From: an uncultured Prevotellaceae bacterium
GTDB taxonomy: Bacteria > Bacteroidota > Bacteroidia > Bacteroidales > Bacteroidaceae
Reading direction: 5' to 3'
Assembly (NCBI GenBank): GCA_902799765.1
Contig: CADCBZ010000026.1
Location: 1-64,000 of the forward strand
Length of the DNA: 64,000 nt
The position numbers and the translations under genes were made by a program. Below, piece by piece: positions 44,314-52,541 of this stretch (positions are counted from its first letter, which is position 1; every line of letters starts with the position of its first letter). The notes beneath the pieces were generated by a model that was not told where the DNA came from, searched no databases, and saw only the letters and a list, made by a program, of their open reading frames with translations.

Positions 44314-45903
44314 CTATTTGATAAGATTGCCAAGGATGTCGCGGGTGAGTTCTCTGGTAACTGAACGCGTGGCGGCACTGGTGGCATTCTTGACTACACG
44401 ACCTGTGGCGGAGGTCTTCGACTTCGTCTTCTTACCCGTCACCTTGTCACTGACATACGTGCCGAGGATGGCGGCGAGGGTAGAGGTGATGGCGGTCAGG
44501 ATGGCCTTGCCCACCTTGCCCAAGAGACCAGGCTTCTTCTTCTCAGCCTTGGGTTCTGCTGTAGGCTTCGGGATATCAATCTCAGTCTCCTGCTGCGCCT
44601 GCTCAGCCAACTGACGATCTGCCTCTGCAATCAGCACCTCAAAGGCACTTTCGCGCTCTTTGGTCTCGTCATACTTACCGTAGATGCGGCTCTGTTTGAT
44701 GATGTCGAGACGCTGTCCATCTGTAATGGCACCGATCTGCGACAGGGGGAACAGAATCTTGGCCCGTTCCACCACGCTTGGGGCACCCTTCTCATCGAGG
44801 AACGAGACAAGCGCCTCACCCGTCTCTAGGTTCATGATGGCCTCGTCGGTCTTGAAGGCCGGGTTGGCACGGAAGGTGTCGGCAGCGGTCTTGACGGCCT
44901 TCTGATCCTTCGGCGTATAGGCGCGCAGGGCATGCTGCACACGGTTGCCGAGCTGACCCAGGATGGTCTCAGGAATATCGGTAGGACTCTGCGTGATGAA
45001 GTAGATACCCACGCCCTTCGAGCGGATCAGACGGATCACCTGCTCAATCTTGTCGAGTAATGCCTTTGAAGTATCTGTAAACAACATGTGGGCCTCGTCG
45101 AAGAAGAACACCAGTTTCGGCAGTGGCAGGTCGCCTACCTCGGGCAGGGTGGAGTAGAGCTCGCTCAAGAGCCACAGTAGGAAGGTGGAGTAGAGCTTGG
45201 GCTGTAACATCAGTTTGTCTGCTGCCAAGACATTCATGATGCCTTTACCTGAAGCGTCAGTCTGCAACAGGTCATAGATATCAAATGAGGGTAAGCCGAA
45301 AAACTTCTCCGCTCCCTGGTTCTCCAATTGTAAAAGAGCACGCTGGATGGAACCAATCGACATGCTGGTCACGGTGCCATACTTGGTCCTGTATTCTTTC
45401 GCATGCTGTGACACCCAGTCAAGCATAGACCTGAGATCCTTCAGATCGTCGAGCAACAGGCCACGCTCGTCAGCGATGCGGAACACGATGTTCAGCACAC
45501 CGTCCTGTGTCTCGTTGAGTTGCATCAATCGACTCAGCAGTTGCGGACCCATCTGTGAGATGGTGGCACGCATGGGATGACCCTGTTCGCCGAACACGTC
45601 GAAGAAGCGTACAGGACAACTCTGGAACTCCGGATTCTCAATGCCGAACTCCGGCAGTCGCTTCTCGATGAAGCCGCTCATCTTACCTACCTGGGAGATA
45701 CCAGAAAGGTCACCCTTCATGTCGGCCATGAAACAGGGCACACCTGCCTGACAGAACGTTTCGGCCATCACCTGCAACGTGACGGTCTTACCAGTACCTG
45801 TGGCACCTGCAATCAGTCCGTGGCGGTTGGCCATCTTACCTGTAATACTGAGCGCACCATTGGCGCAATGGGCGATATACAGCCCCCTCTCCTTGTCTAA
45901 CAT
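44314..45903 (-). CDS. HerA-like (DUF853) ATPase
   Basis: About 529 residues from the ATG at 45903 (MLDKERGLYIAHCANGALSI), chosen because a promoter lies at 45930-45937. Walker A is AGATGTGKTVTLQ, with ADMKGDLSG after it, and Walker B is KLVFFFDEAHMLF. GVGIYFITQSPTDIPETILG follows. The C-terminus is a basic, Ala/Thr-rich region with one hydrophobic segment (about 470-487). HerA/DUF853 ATPases are hexameric DNA translocases or related; the partner is not known here. Confidence 0.88.
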   Translation of the reverse strand: MLDKERGLYIAHCANGALSITGKMANRHGLIAGATGTGKTVTLQVMAETFCQAGVPCFMADMKGDLSGISQVGKMSGFIEKRLPEFGIENPEFQSCPVRFFDVFGEQGHPMRATISQMGPQLLSRLMQLNETQDGVLNIVFRIADERGLLLDDLKDLRSMLDWVSQHAKEYRTKYGTVTSMSIGSIQRALLQLENQGAEKFFGLPSFDIYDLLQTDASGKGIMNVLAADKLMLQPKLYSTFLLWLLSELYSTLPEVGDLPLPKLVFFFDEAHMLFTDTSKALLDKIEQVIRLIRSKGVGIYFITQSPTDIPETILGQLGNRVQHALRAYTPKDQKAVKTAADTFRANPAFKTDEAIMNLETGEALVSFLDEKGAPSVVERAKILFPLSQIGAITDGQRLDIIKQSRIYGKYDETKERESAFEVLIAEADRQLAEQAQQETEIDIPKPTAEPKAEKKKPGLLGKVGKAILTAITSTLAAILGTYVSDKVTGKKTKSKTSATGRVVKNATSAATRSVTRELTRDILGNLIK

Positions 45904-45929
45904 ATGATTTATAGTTTTATATTTTTCTG

Positions 45930-45937
45930 CAAAGATA
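45930..45937 (-). promoter_or_regulatory. -7 box of the HerA-like gene
   Basis: TATCTTTG on the minus strand, 26 bases before the ATG. Confidence 0.6.
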
Positions 45938-45981
45938 AGAAATATTTCACAATACACCATTGATAATTACCAATTATTTTG

Positions 45982-45989
45982 TACATTTG
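45982..45989 (+). promoter_or_regulatory. -7 box of the thioredoxin-hydrolase gene
   Basis: TACATTTG, 20 bases before the ATG at 46010. Confidence 0.6.
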
Positions 45990-46009
45990 CAGAAATTTTT
46001 ATCGATATC

Positions 46010-47338
46010 ATGAGATTATCAGTTGTTTTAGCCGCTCTGCTTCTGGTGGGAGCAACGGCAGAAGTAAAGGCGCAGTTTGGTCCTCAGAGGGACATGGACA
46101 CGAAGTATGCAACGGAACTGATCCAGCCCGGTAGTGTGGCACCCGACTTCAAGATGCAGACCATCGATGGTAAGAAGTTCCAGTTCTCTAAGTTTGCGAA
46201 GGGTAAGACGGTGGTGCTCGACTTCTGGGCATCGTGGTGCCCCGACTGTCGTAAAGATGCCCCCGAGGTGGTGCGCATGCAACAGGCATACAAACAGCAC
46301 GGCATCGAGTTCGTCGGTGTGTCGATGGATACCGATGTGGAGGCTTGGAAGAAAGCTGTCGAGCAGTTCGGTATCACCTATACGCAGGTGAGCGAGTTGA
46401 AGAAATTTAAAGAGACCGACATCGCCCAGGCCTATGGCGTGAAGTGGATTCCCTCGATGGTCGTGGTAGGTTCCGATGGTAAGATCCAACTCTCTACTGT
46501 TTTGACCTATAAGGTGGACAAGTATCTGAAGGAGTTGACCACCGGTGCCTATGTGCCTGCCCAGAAGGGTGAGCGCGTGAGCATCGACGGCGATCATGGT
46601 AAACTGGCAGCGCTCATCCAGAAGCCTGAGTTGAAGGCTGGTGAGCAGTGCCCGATGGTAATCTTCTGTCACGGCTTCAGTGGTACGAAAGACGGTCCGA
46701 TGTTCGAACTCATTTGCGACACGCTGCAGGCTCATGGCATTGCCAGCATCCGTTTCGACTTCAACGGTCACGGCCAGAGCGAGGGTGAGTTTAAGGATAT
46801 GACGGTGCCCAATGAGATCGAGGATGCCAAGAAAGTGGTGGAATATGTCAGCAGTCTGCCTTATGTGAACGGTCTGGCTATCGCTGGTCATTCCCAGGGT
46901 GGTGTGGTTGCTGCGATGACCGCCGGTGAACTGAGTGAGGCCTTAGGTAAGCCTGCCTTCAAGGCTGTGGCACTGATGGCGCCTGCTGCCGTACTGCGTG
47001 AGGATGCCATCAAGGGTAACACGATGGGAAAGATGTACGACCCCTTCGATCCGGGTGAGTATATCGAGCTCTTCGGTGGTCTGAAGTTGGGTGGCAACTA
47101 CATCCGTACCGCCTTTACGTTGCCGATCTACGAGACTGCTGCGAAGTATCAGGGTCCTGCCATCATCGTTCACGGCAATGGCGACCGTGTGGTACCCTAC
47201 ACCTACGGTGAGCGTTTCCATCAGATCTGGCCAGGCAGTGAGTATTACATGCAGGAATATTTCGATCACGGCTTCTCACAGAACATCTACCGTTCTACCG
47301 ACCTTGTCGCTCAGTTCCTCATCAAAACACTGAAATAA
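46010..47338 (+). CDS. TlpA-like thioredoxin / alpha-beta hydrolase fusion
   Basis: A 442-residue exported protein (signal peptide to about residue 22). Residues 40-178 form a TlpA/ResA-like thioredoxin domain with active site CPDC (Cys77, Cys80) in VVLDFWASWCPDCRKDAPEV. Residues 190-442 form an alpha/beta hydrolase of the S33/esterase type: oxyanion region FCHGFSGTKDGP, nucleophile GHSQGG (Ser295), Asp392 in GNGDRVVP and His420 in FDHGF. Both active sites look complete. The single frame is continuous, so the fusion is real in this assembly. The role is not known; a periplasmic esterase with a redox partner domain is one reading. Confidence 0.9.
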   Translation: MRLSVVLAALLLVGATAEVKAQFGPQRDMDTKYATELIQPGSVAPDFKMQTIDGKKFQFSKFAKGKTVVLDFWASWCPDCRKDAPEVVRMQQAYKQHGIEFVGVSMDTDVEAWKKAVEQFGITYTQVSELKKFKETDIAQAYGVKWIPSMVVVGSDGKIQLSTVLTYKVDKYLKELTTGAYVPAQKGERVSIDGDHGKLAALIQKPELKAGEQCPMVIFCHGFSGTKDGPMFELICDTLQAHGIASIRFDFNGHGQSEGEFKDMTVPNEIEDAKKVVEYVSSLPYVNGLAIAGHSQGGVVAAMTAGELSEALGKPAFKAVALMAPAAVLREDAIKGNTMGKMYDPFDPGEYIELFGGLKLGGNYIRTAFTLPIYETAAKYQGPAIIVHGNGDRVVPYTYGERFHQIWPGSEYYMQEYFDHGFSQNIYRSTDLVAQFLIKTLK

Positions 47339-47344
47339 ACTCAT

Positions 47345-47377
47345 CAGGGCAGCCGTTGGGCTGCCCTGAGTTATTTT
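47345..47377 (+). terminator. terminator of the thioredoxin-hydrolase gene
   Basis: A perfect 10-bp stem CAGGGCAGCC / GGCTGCCCTG with loop GTTG and a TTATTTTT tail. Confidence 0.85.
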
Positions 47378-47511
47378 TGCGGGCGTTTCCTTGCAAGTTT
47401 AAAATCTTGAAAATTCTCCACCTTCTATTGGTATATCTCCACCCATACTAATTTAGGCAATGCTCATGCTGTAAAAAAGACATTGACGCGGCATGTATAA
47501 TCCCTATCAAG

Positions 47512-47588
47512 ACGCGTTGCATCAGCGTTACCCCCGCGCCCTGATCGTCGGGCATCGCGACCTCAGTCACGACCGCGACTGCCCCTGT
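47512..47588 (+). pseudogene. C-terminal remnant of an N-acetylmuramoyl-L-alanine amidase
   Basis: The frame reads ALHQRYPRALIVGHRDLSHD then RDCPC, almost the same as the amidase C-terminus at about 1290-1370. It is cut immediately before the end of the family, at a GTGATCAC palindrome. Nothing of the N-terminal part, the HU-like gene or smalltalk is seen nearby. The rest of the interval 47378-47689 holds no gene I can support. Confidence 0.75.
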
Positions 47589-47596
47589 GATCACGG
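47582..47596. repeat. REP-like GTGATCAC element, copy 1
   Basis: CCCCTGTGATCACGG. Related to the copies at 49206, 53473 and 61731. Confidence 0.5.
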
Positions 47597-47608
47597 ATTA
47601 TATCTCGA

Positions 47609-47624
47609 TAACCATAGTCTGTGG
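47609..47624. repeat. 16-bp direct repeat TAACCATAGTCTGTGG, copy 1
   Basis: Identical to 51710-51725. The pair flanks the DUF4143 ATPase and C10 protease genes. Confidence 0.7.
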
Positions 47625-47689
47625 TCTATCTTCTGGTAAAAAAGCAACGGAATCTAAAACTTCGTTAGAAAAAAAGCATAAAAATATAT

Positions 47690-47739
47690 AAAAGTCGCTG
47701 GAAAAATGACAGCAACTATTGCAAAAGTCGCTGGAAAAA
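47690..47739 (+). promoter_or_regulatory. two 17-bp direct repeats in the DUF4143 ATPase promoter
   Basis: AAAAGTCGCTGGAAAAA occurs at 47690-47706 and 47723-47739. The second copy lies exactly in the 19-base spacer between TTGC (47719-47722) and the -7 box TATCTTTG (47742-47749). A protein bound there would block RNA polymerase, so this is a likely operator. Confidence 0.65.
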
Positions 47740-47741
47740 CG

Positions 47742-47749
47742 TATCTTTG
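47742..47749 (+). promoter_or_regulatory. -7 box of the DUF4143 ATPase gene
   Basis: TATCTTTG, 20 bases upstream of the ATG at 47770. Confidence 0.7.
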
Positions 47750-47769
47750 TGCACAAAATCCAGTGCATT

Positions 47770-49206
47770 ATGCTTAAAAGAAAGATATCTGAGACATTAA
47801 AGAAATGGAAGGAACAGCCGAACCATTTTCCACTTGTTATCATGGGCATCCGTCAATGCGGAAAGACTTATATCTCCCAATTATTCGCCGAGGAGAATTA
47901 CAAGCATGTGGTATATATCAATTTTATCAAGCAGAAAAGGAGGAAAGAAGCCTTCTATGACTCAAAGGATGTGGATAGTATTATCCTTAACCTTTCTGCT
48001 CAGATGAGGACTGCAAAGTTCGTTCCTGGAGAGACATGCATTATCCTTGATGAAATCCAAGACTGCCCGGAAGCGCGTACCAGTCTGAAGTTCTTCAAGG
48101 AAGACGGACGCTATGACATCATCGCTACAGGGTCGCTGCTTGGAGTGCAAGGCTACGGTCAGGACGAGAAGAAGCAGCGCACAAGAAAACCAACCAGACA
48201 AGAAAAGGGAAGCAATTCTGTGCCTGTAGGCTATGAGCAAATAGTGGAGATGTATCCACTCGACTTTGAAGAGTTTCTGTGGGCGAACAACATGAATGAA
48301 GAAATCATCAATGTGTTGAAGCGCTGCCTTGAGGAAGAGGCACCTGTACCAAGTGGCATCCATGTTGCCATGAAAACTCTCCTGTATCGATATGTAGCTG
48401 TGGGAGGAATGCCTGCAGCTGTCAATGCGCTGATAGAAACCGGAAACATGGGTAAGGTGAATGACGTTTGGAATTCTCTTCTCAAAGAATACCGTTCAGA
48501 CATGGTGAAATATGCCGATGACAAGGACAAGCCTCATATTCGGGCATGTTTTAATGCCATTCCAAAGCAACTGGCCAAAGAAAACAAGAAATACCAGTGG
48601 TCCAAAGTGGAAAGTGGCGGACGTGGTGTGTATTTCAAAGACTCCCTTCAATGGTTAGAAGATGCTGACATCATACGCCGTTGTTATAATTCCAACATTA
48701 CGGGACTGCCGCTGGAAGGCAATGCCATAGACAACGTTTTCAAGGTCTATACTGCTGATATTGGCATGTTGGTTGCTATGCTTGGAGGCACGACAAGAGC
48801 GGATATTCTTCAGGGCAATCTGGGTGGATTCAAAGGGGCAATCTTTGAAAACTTGATGGCAGACACACTTATCAAGAAAGGACAGAGCCTATATTATTTC
48901 CAAAAGGACTCTGGTATGGAGTTGGATTTTCTTATCCGTTATAAAGGGGAGTGTGTTCCAGTGGAGGTGAAAGCAAAAAGTACTCAGGCTAAAAGTATCT
49001 CTACCATCAGAAAACATCCTGATAAGTATGGTGTAAAGCATTTCATCAAGTTTGGAGATTACAACATTGGGCGCGATGGAGACCTGTTGACCCTTCCCAC
49101 CTATATGCAGTTCTTGCTCGATTTGGAGCCAGAGGAAGTGATTTTGGAGGCAATAGACACCGACAAACTTACGCGAATTGCAAGAGAGTTTCTAACCCAG
49201 CACTAG
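47770..49206 (+). CDS. AAA ATPase with DUF4143 domain
   Basis: A 478-residue AAA_14/DUF4143 protein. It has Walker A GIRQCGKTYISQLFAEEN, a Walker B-like CIILDEIQDCPEAR, sensor ATGSLLGV, and the C-terminal DUF4143 nuclease-like part DSGMELDFLIRYKGECVPVE with VEVKAKS. The start at 47770 follows the promoter. Such ATPases are abundant and mobile in Bacteroidota; function is not established. It ends at a REP-like element. Confidence 0.88.
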   Translation: MLKRKISETLKKWKEQPNHFPLVIMGIRQCGKTYISQLFAEENYKHVVYINFIKQKRRKEAFYDSKDVDSIILNLSAQMRTAKFVPGETCIILDEIQDCPEARTSLKFFKEDGRYDIIATGSLLGVQGYGQDEKKQRTRKPTRQEKGSNSVPVGYEQIVEMYPLDFEEFLWANNMNEEIINVLKRCLEEEAPVPSGIHVAMKTLLYRYVAVGGMPAAVNALIETGNMGKVNDVWNSLLKEYRSDMVKYADDKDKPHIRACFNAIPKQLAKENKKYQWSKVESGGRGVYFKDSLQWLEDADIIRRCYNSNITGLPLEGNAIDNVFKVYTADIGMLVAMLGGTTRADILQGNLGGFKGAIFENLMADTLIKKGQSLYYFQKDSGMELDFLIRYKGECVPVEVKAKSTQAKSISTIRKHPDKYGVKHFIKFGDYNIGRDGDLLTLPTYMQFLLDLEPEEVILEAIDTDKLTRIAREFLTQH

Positions 49207-49225
49207 GGTCAGACCCTGTGATCAC
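49206..49225. repeat. REP-like element GGGTCAGACCC-TGTGATCAC, copy 2
   Basis: GGGTCAGACCCTGTGATCAC starts at the last base of the ATPase stop codon and ends 15 bases before the C10 protease start. It holds a GGGTC/GACCC hairpin and a GTGATCAC palindrome. Confidence 0.65.
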
Positions 49226-49240
49226 TATAAATTAGATTAG

Positions 49241-51712
49241 ATGAAAAGACAATTGCTACTGTTAGTGCTTGTGCTGATGACCGTTGGTGTATGGGCACAG
49301 CAGATTTCGGAAGAGCAGGCGCGCGACCGCGCCCTGAAGTTTCTTACCAATAACGCTCCTGCCAAGACCAGAGGGCTGAATGTCGGCATAGACAGGAAGA
49401 CGGTTACGGCTAAGACGGATGCCAAGAGCATCTACGCCTTCAATCTGGATGGCGGTGGCTTTGTGATTGCCTCTGGCGACAGTCGTGCACTGCCCGTGCT
49501 GGGCTACAGCGCCACCGGCAGCATCGACTGGGACAGGATGCCAGACAACATGCGGGCATGGCTGAAGAGCTACGACCAGGCCATGGCAACACTGGGCAAC
49601 ACGAAGGAGTTTTCCGACGGCGTGAACAGACACGGACCGATGACCCGCGCCCCGCGTGAAGCCATCGGCCCGTTGCTCAAGACCCAGTGGGACCAGATGG
49701 AGCCTTACTGGAATGACACGCCTCCCTACGACGGTGCCAATCCCGACTGGAAGGGGCAGCCGTCGCAATCAGGCTGCGTGGCCACCGCGATGGCGATGGT
49801 GATGCACTACTACCAGTGGCCGAAAGATGCCTGCACGGAGATTCCTGCCTATGACCTCACCACGGCCCACGAGAATGTGGAGAAGGTGTGGCATATCGAC
49901 GCACTGCCGCCGACGACCTTCGACTGGGACAACATGCTCGACAATTATGTGACGCCAGAGGGTATTATCATCGGCACTCCCGAACAGCAGGAGGCCGTGG
50001 CCAAGTTGATGCGCTACTGTGGGCAGGGCGTCAGGATGATTTATTCCCCCGTAAGTTCATCATCCTATGAACAGTTGGCTGCGGAGGCCCTTGTCAAATA
50101 TTTCGGCTATCAGAATACGGTGCAGGTTAGCCACCGTATGTACTATAGTATCGACGGCTGGGAGGACCTGATCTACAGCGAACTGGCCAATGGCCGGCCT
50201 GTAGTGTATGGGGGTCGCCGCGATGCCGGTGGACACGCCTTCGTCTGTGACGGCTACGACGGCAACGGTCTCTTCCACATCAACTGGGGGTGGTGTGGCT
50301 ACGGTGATGCCTACTTCTCGCTCTCTGTGCTCAACCCCTATGACACCCCCGGTACGGGAGCCAGCTCCAGCGGCATCGGTTTCAGCATCAATCAGGATGC
50401 CTTCATCAGCGTACAGCCCGACAAGGACGGCACCAGTCCCAAGACGGTTAAGCCTCTCGCATTTCTCTATCCCAATAATCCTGTAAGCGTGGTAGAGCCC
50501 GACTCTGTTTTTTTCAGATACAAATTTAGTTCCAGCATTTATGGCGACGAAGAAGTCCGTGCTGATCACGCCATTGGTACCCGTGCAGATGACGGCACCC
50601 TCACCCCGGTGTTCATGGGTAATCCCGCCGACAGCATTGTCTATAATTACGAAATCAACAACCTCCACAAGGTCAAAGTCGATTCCACCGCTTTCCAGCC
50701 TGAGGAGTGGATGGCGCTCTATCCAATGGTACGTTTCCGCAACATCCCAGGCTGCGACTGGCAGATGCTCGCTTCCGAGGAATATCGTGTGATAGCGGGC
50801 CGCACAACTGGCGGGCAGTTCTATCTCATCAAGGAAATGCCCAATCTGGAGATTACCAAGGCCGAATTTACCAAGGGACCTGGCCGTATGGGTATGGGCA
50901 ACGACCTGACACTGACCATCCGCAACAAGAGCGAGCGCGAGAGTACGATGCCGCTCTATCTGGTTCCCCGCTATTTCGGTAAGGTCAAGCCGGCAGACAT
51001 TACGCAGGAGACGCCGCGCAGCGAGGGCGACCCTATGAAGGCCGGTGCCTATCTGCGGGCTGGTCAGGACACGGAGGTCACCTTCTGTTTCAAGCCGATG
51101 GCCAGCGGAACGGTCGGCTTATTGTTATCCTGGCCTGACGGTACGCCGCTGGCAGATTGCTTCATCGAGGTGAGCGACACCATCGGAAGCTATGACGACT
51201 ATCTCGTCAACCAGAGCACCTACGAGCTGTTGCCTGGGCAGATTGCCTACCACGTCAGCATCGCGGATAATCCCGAGGCTATCGTCCCTCAGGGCGTACC
51301 AGCCGACAACATCTATTTATACGTTTGCATCGCTGATGACAATTGGGAGTTTACTCAAATAGCCAGGTTACGGCAGGAGACCGTCAGCTACCTGACAGCC
51401 CTGCCCGAGAAGGCTGGCAGCGGCAATTATAAGCTGACGACGGAGCTGACGCTCGACGTCCCCCAAAGTGGCTATTACACTGTGGCGTCGTATTTCGTAA
51501 ACGAGCTGAAAGAGAATGCTACGGATGACGATGTTATCTACAGCGTAGAGCATTTCGACAGGTTCTACTTCGACTTGGAAACCGGCATTGTCAGTGTAGC
51601 GCGTGAGGATAACGACAACGGCCCCTATGTTGGTCTGAACGGCGTGGTTACAAACAGCCGTCCCCAGCGCAAGGGCATCTATATCCACAAAGGCCGCAAG
51701 GTTATCCGGTAA
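49241..51712 (+). CDS. C10 family cysteine protease (streptopain/interpain-like)
   Basis: An 823-residue secreted protease. It has a signal peptide (MKRQLLLLVLVLMTVGVWAQ), a Spi/propeptide-like inhibitory region (about 21-135, YAFNLDGGGFVIASGDSRAL) and the peptidase C10 domain. The catalytic Cys179 is in QSGCVATAMAMVMHYY and His332 in GGHAFVCDGYDGNG, followed by FHINWGWCGYGDAYFSLSVL. A long C-terminal part has beta-sandwich-like segments. Relatives in Prevotella degrade host proteins. It has no clear promoter of its own except the short gap after the ATPase gene. It is the first gene before a peptide-export locus, which may be coincidence or may mean a role in maturation. Confidence 0.9.
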   Translation: MKRQLLLLVLVLMTVGVWAQQISEEQARDRALKFLTNNAPAKTRGLNVGIDRKTVTAKTDAKSIYAFNLDGGGFVIASGDSRALPVLGYSATGSIDWDRMPDNMRAWLKSYDQAMATLGNTKEFSDGVNRHGPMTRAPREAIGPLLKTQWDQMEPYWNDTPPYDGANPDWKGQPSQSGCVATAMAMVMHYYQWPKDACTEIPAYDLTTAHENVEKVWHIDALPPTTFDWDNMLDNYVTPEGIIIGTPEQQEAVAKLMRYCGQGVRMIYSPVSSSSYEQLAAEALVKYFGYQNTVQVSHRMYYSIDGWEDLIYSELANGRPVVYGGRRDAGGHAFVCDGYDGNGLFHINWGWCGYGDAYFSLSVLNPYDTPGTGASSSGIGFSINQDAFISVQPDKDGTSPKTVKPLAFLYPNNPVSVVEPDSVFFRYKFSSSIYGDEEVRADHAIGTRADDGTLTPVFMGNPADSIVYNYEINNLHKVKVDSTAFQPEEWMALYPMVRFRNIPGCDWQMLASEEYRVIAGRTTGGQFYLIKEMPNLEITKAEFTKGPGRMGMGNDLTLTIRNKSERESTMPLYLVPRYFGKVKPADITQETPRSEGDPMKAGAYLRAGQDTEVTFCFKPMASGTVGLLLSWPDGTPLADCFIEVSDTIGSYDDYLVNQSTYELLPGQIAYHVSIADNPEAIVPQGVPADNIYLYVCIADDNWEFTQIARLRQETVSYLTALPEKAGSGNYKLTTELTLDVPQSGYYTVASYFVNELKENATDDDVIYSVEHFDRFYFDLETGIVSVAREDNDNGPYVGLNGVVTNSRPQRKGIYIHKGRKVIR

Positions 51713-51725
51713 CCATAGTCTGTGG
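51710..51725. repeat. 16-bp direct repeat TAACCATAGTCTGTGG, copy 2
   Basis: Identical to 47609-47624; it includes the C10 protease stop codon. Confidence 0.7.
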
Positions 51726-51744
51726 GTCAGGTACTCTTGATGAC

Positions 51745-51795
51745 AAAGGAGTGAAAAAACATCGTTTTTCATTTTTATTTCCAATTATTTTTGTA
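51745..51795 (+). repeat. shared promoter-proximal element, copy 1
   Basis: AAAGGAGTGAAAAAACA followed by a T-rich run and AATTATTTTTGTA. It matches 53564-53615 almost base for base. Both copies lie just upstream of -7-like boxes, of the AraC-type gene and the adaptor gene. Confidence 0.65.
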
Positions 51796-51811
51796 GAATT
51801 GCAGCCGTAAT

Positions 51812-52444
51812 ATGAGAAGATTTCCAAAGTTAGTTATCATATCGCTCTTAGCCGTGCCGGTGTTGACGACGGCATGCACGGGTGGCGGGAACGACGTAGA
51901 AGCCAAGACTATCGTCTATCGCATCCTTGCCTTCTCGCTCCTTGCCATCATGCTGGCTATCTTCATGGCACTCTGGAGACTGGCCTTGGCCTATCGTCGT
52001 ATGCTCATCAAGAACCGGGAGCTCTTTGAGCTGATTCACCGTAAGCAGCGGCGCGAGGTTCGCGACATCCAGCGCTTAGCCCGTCAGACCGAACAGGAGC
52101 GCACGCCCAATGAGCAGCTCTTCCTCCGTCTTGTCGAACTGATGAAGAAGCAGCAGCGCTATACCGACGCAGACCTGAACCGTGACATGCTCGCCGCGAT
52201 GCTCGGCACTAATCACCGTTATATCGACGATGCCATCCGCGAGTGCTCCGACAGCCCAAGCACCAAGGCGTTCATCGACGGCTACCGTGTGGATCATGCT
52301 GCCCGTCTGCTCACCAGCACTGACGACCCCATCGCCCTCATCGCCGAGATGAGCGGCTTTGCCAACCGCACAACCTTCAACGAACAGTTCCGCAGCCGTT
52401 ACAAGATGACACCCTCAGAGTACCGACGGGCTTCAAAATCCTAA
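51812..52444 (+). CDS. membrane-anchored AraC-type regulator
   Basis: A 210-residue protein. The N-terminus has two hydrophobic stretches (about 7-20 and 34-58, YRILAFSLLAIMLAIFMALW), then a coiled linker (60-95). A C-terminal AraC helix-turn-helix follows: LNRDMLAAMLGTNHRYIDDA, then DPIALIAEMSGFANRTTFNE and FRSRYKMTPSEYRRASKS. Short membrane AraC regulators of this type occur in Prevotella. It stands directly upstream of a direct-repeat promoter and the peptide genes, so it is the obvious candidate regulator. Confidence 0.85.
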   Translation: MRRFPKLVIISLLAVPVLTTACTGGGNDVEAKTIVYRILAFSLLAIMLAIFMALWRLALAYRRMLIKNRELFELIHRKQRREVRDIQRLARQTEQERTPNEQLFLRLVELMKKQQRYTDADLNRDMLAAMLGTNHRYIDDAIRECSDSPSTKAFIDGYRVDHAARLLTSTDDPIALIAEMSGFANRTTFNEQFRSRYKMTPSEYRRASKS

Positions 52445-52446
52445 GT

Positions 52447-52487
52447 TTTGCGGAATGCTGACAAATATTTGCGGAATGCTGACAAAT
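52447..52487 (+). promoter_or_regulatory. two direct repeats 21 bases apart, probable activator site
   Basis: TTTGCGGAATGCTGACAAAT occurs at 52447-52466 and 52468-52487, two helical turns apart. The second copy ends 17 bases before the -7 box TATCTTTG (52505-52512), where a -33 element would be but no TTTG is seen. This is the layout of an activator-dependent promoter, and an AraC-type regulator is encoded just upstream. Confidence 0.7.
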
Positions 52488-52504
52488 CTATCGGCTATTT
52501 TTTG

Positions 52505-52512
52505 TATCTTTG
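52505..52512 (+). promoter_or_regulatory. -7 box of the coiled-coil protein and peptide genes
   Basis: TATCTTTG, 29 bases upstream of the ATG at 52542. Confidence 0.65.
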
Positions 52513-52541
52513 CCCCAGAAATCAAAACAAGAACAGTAATT

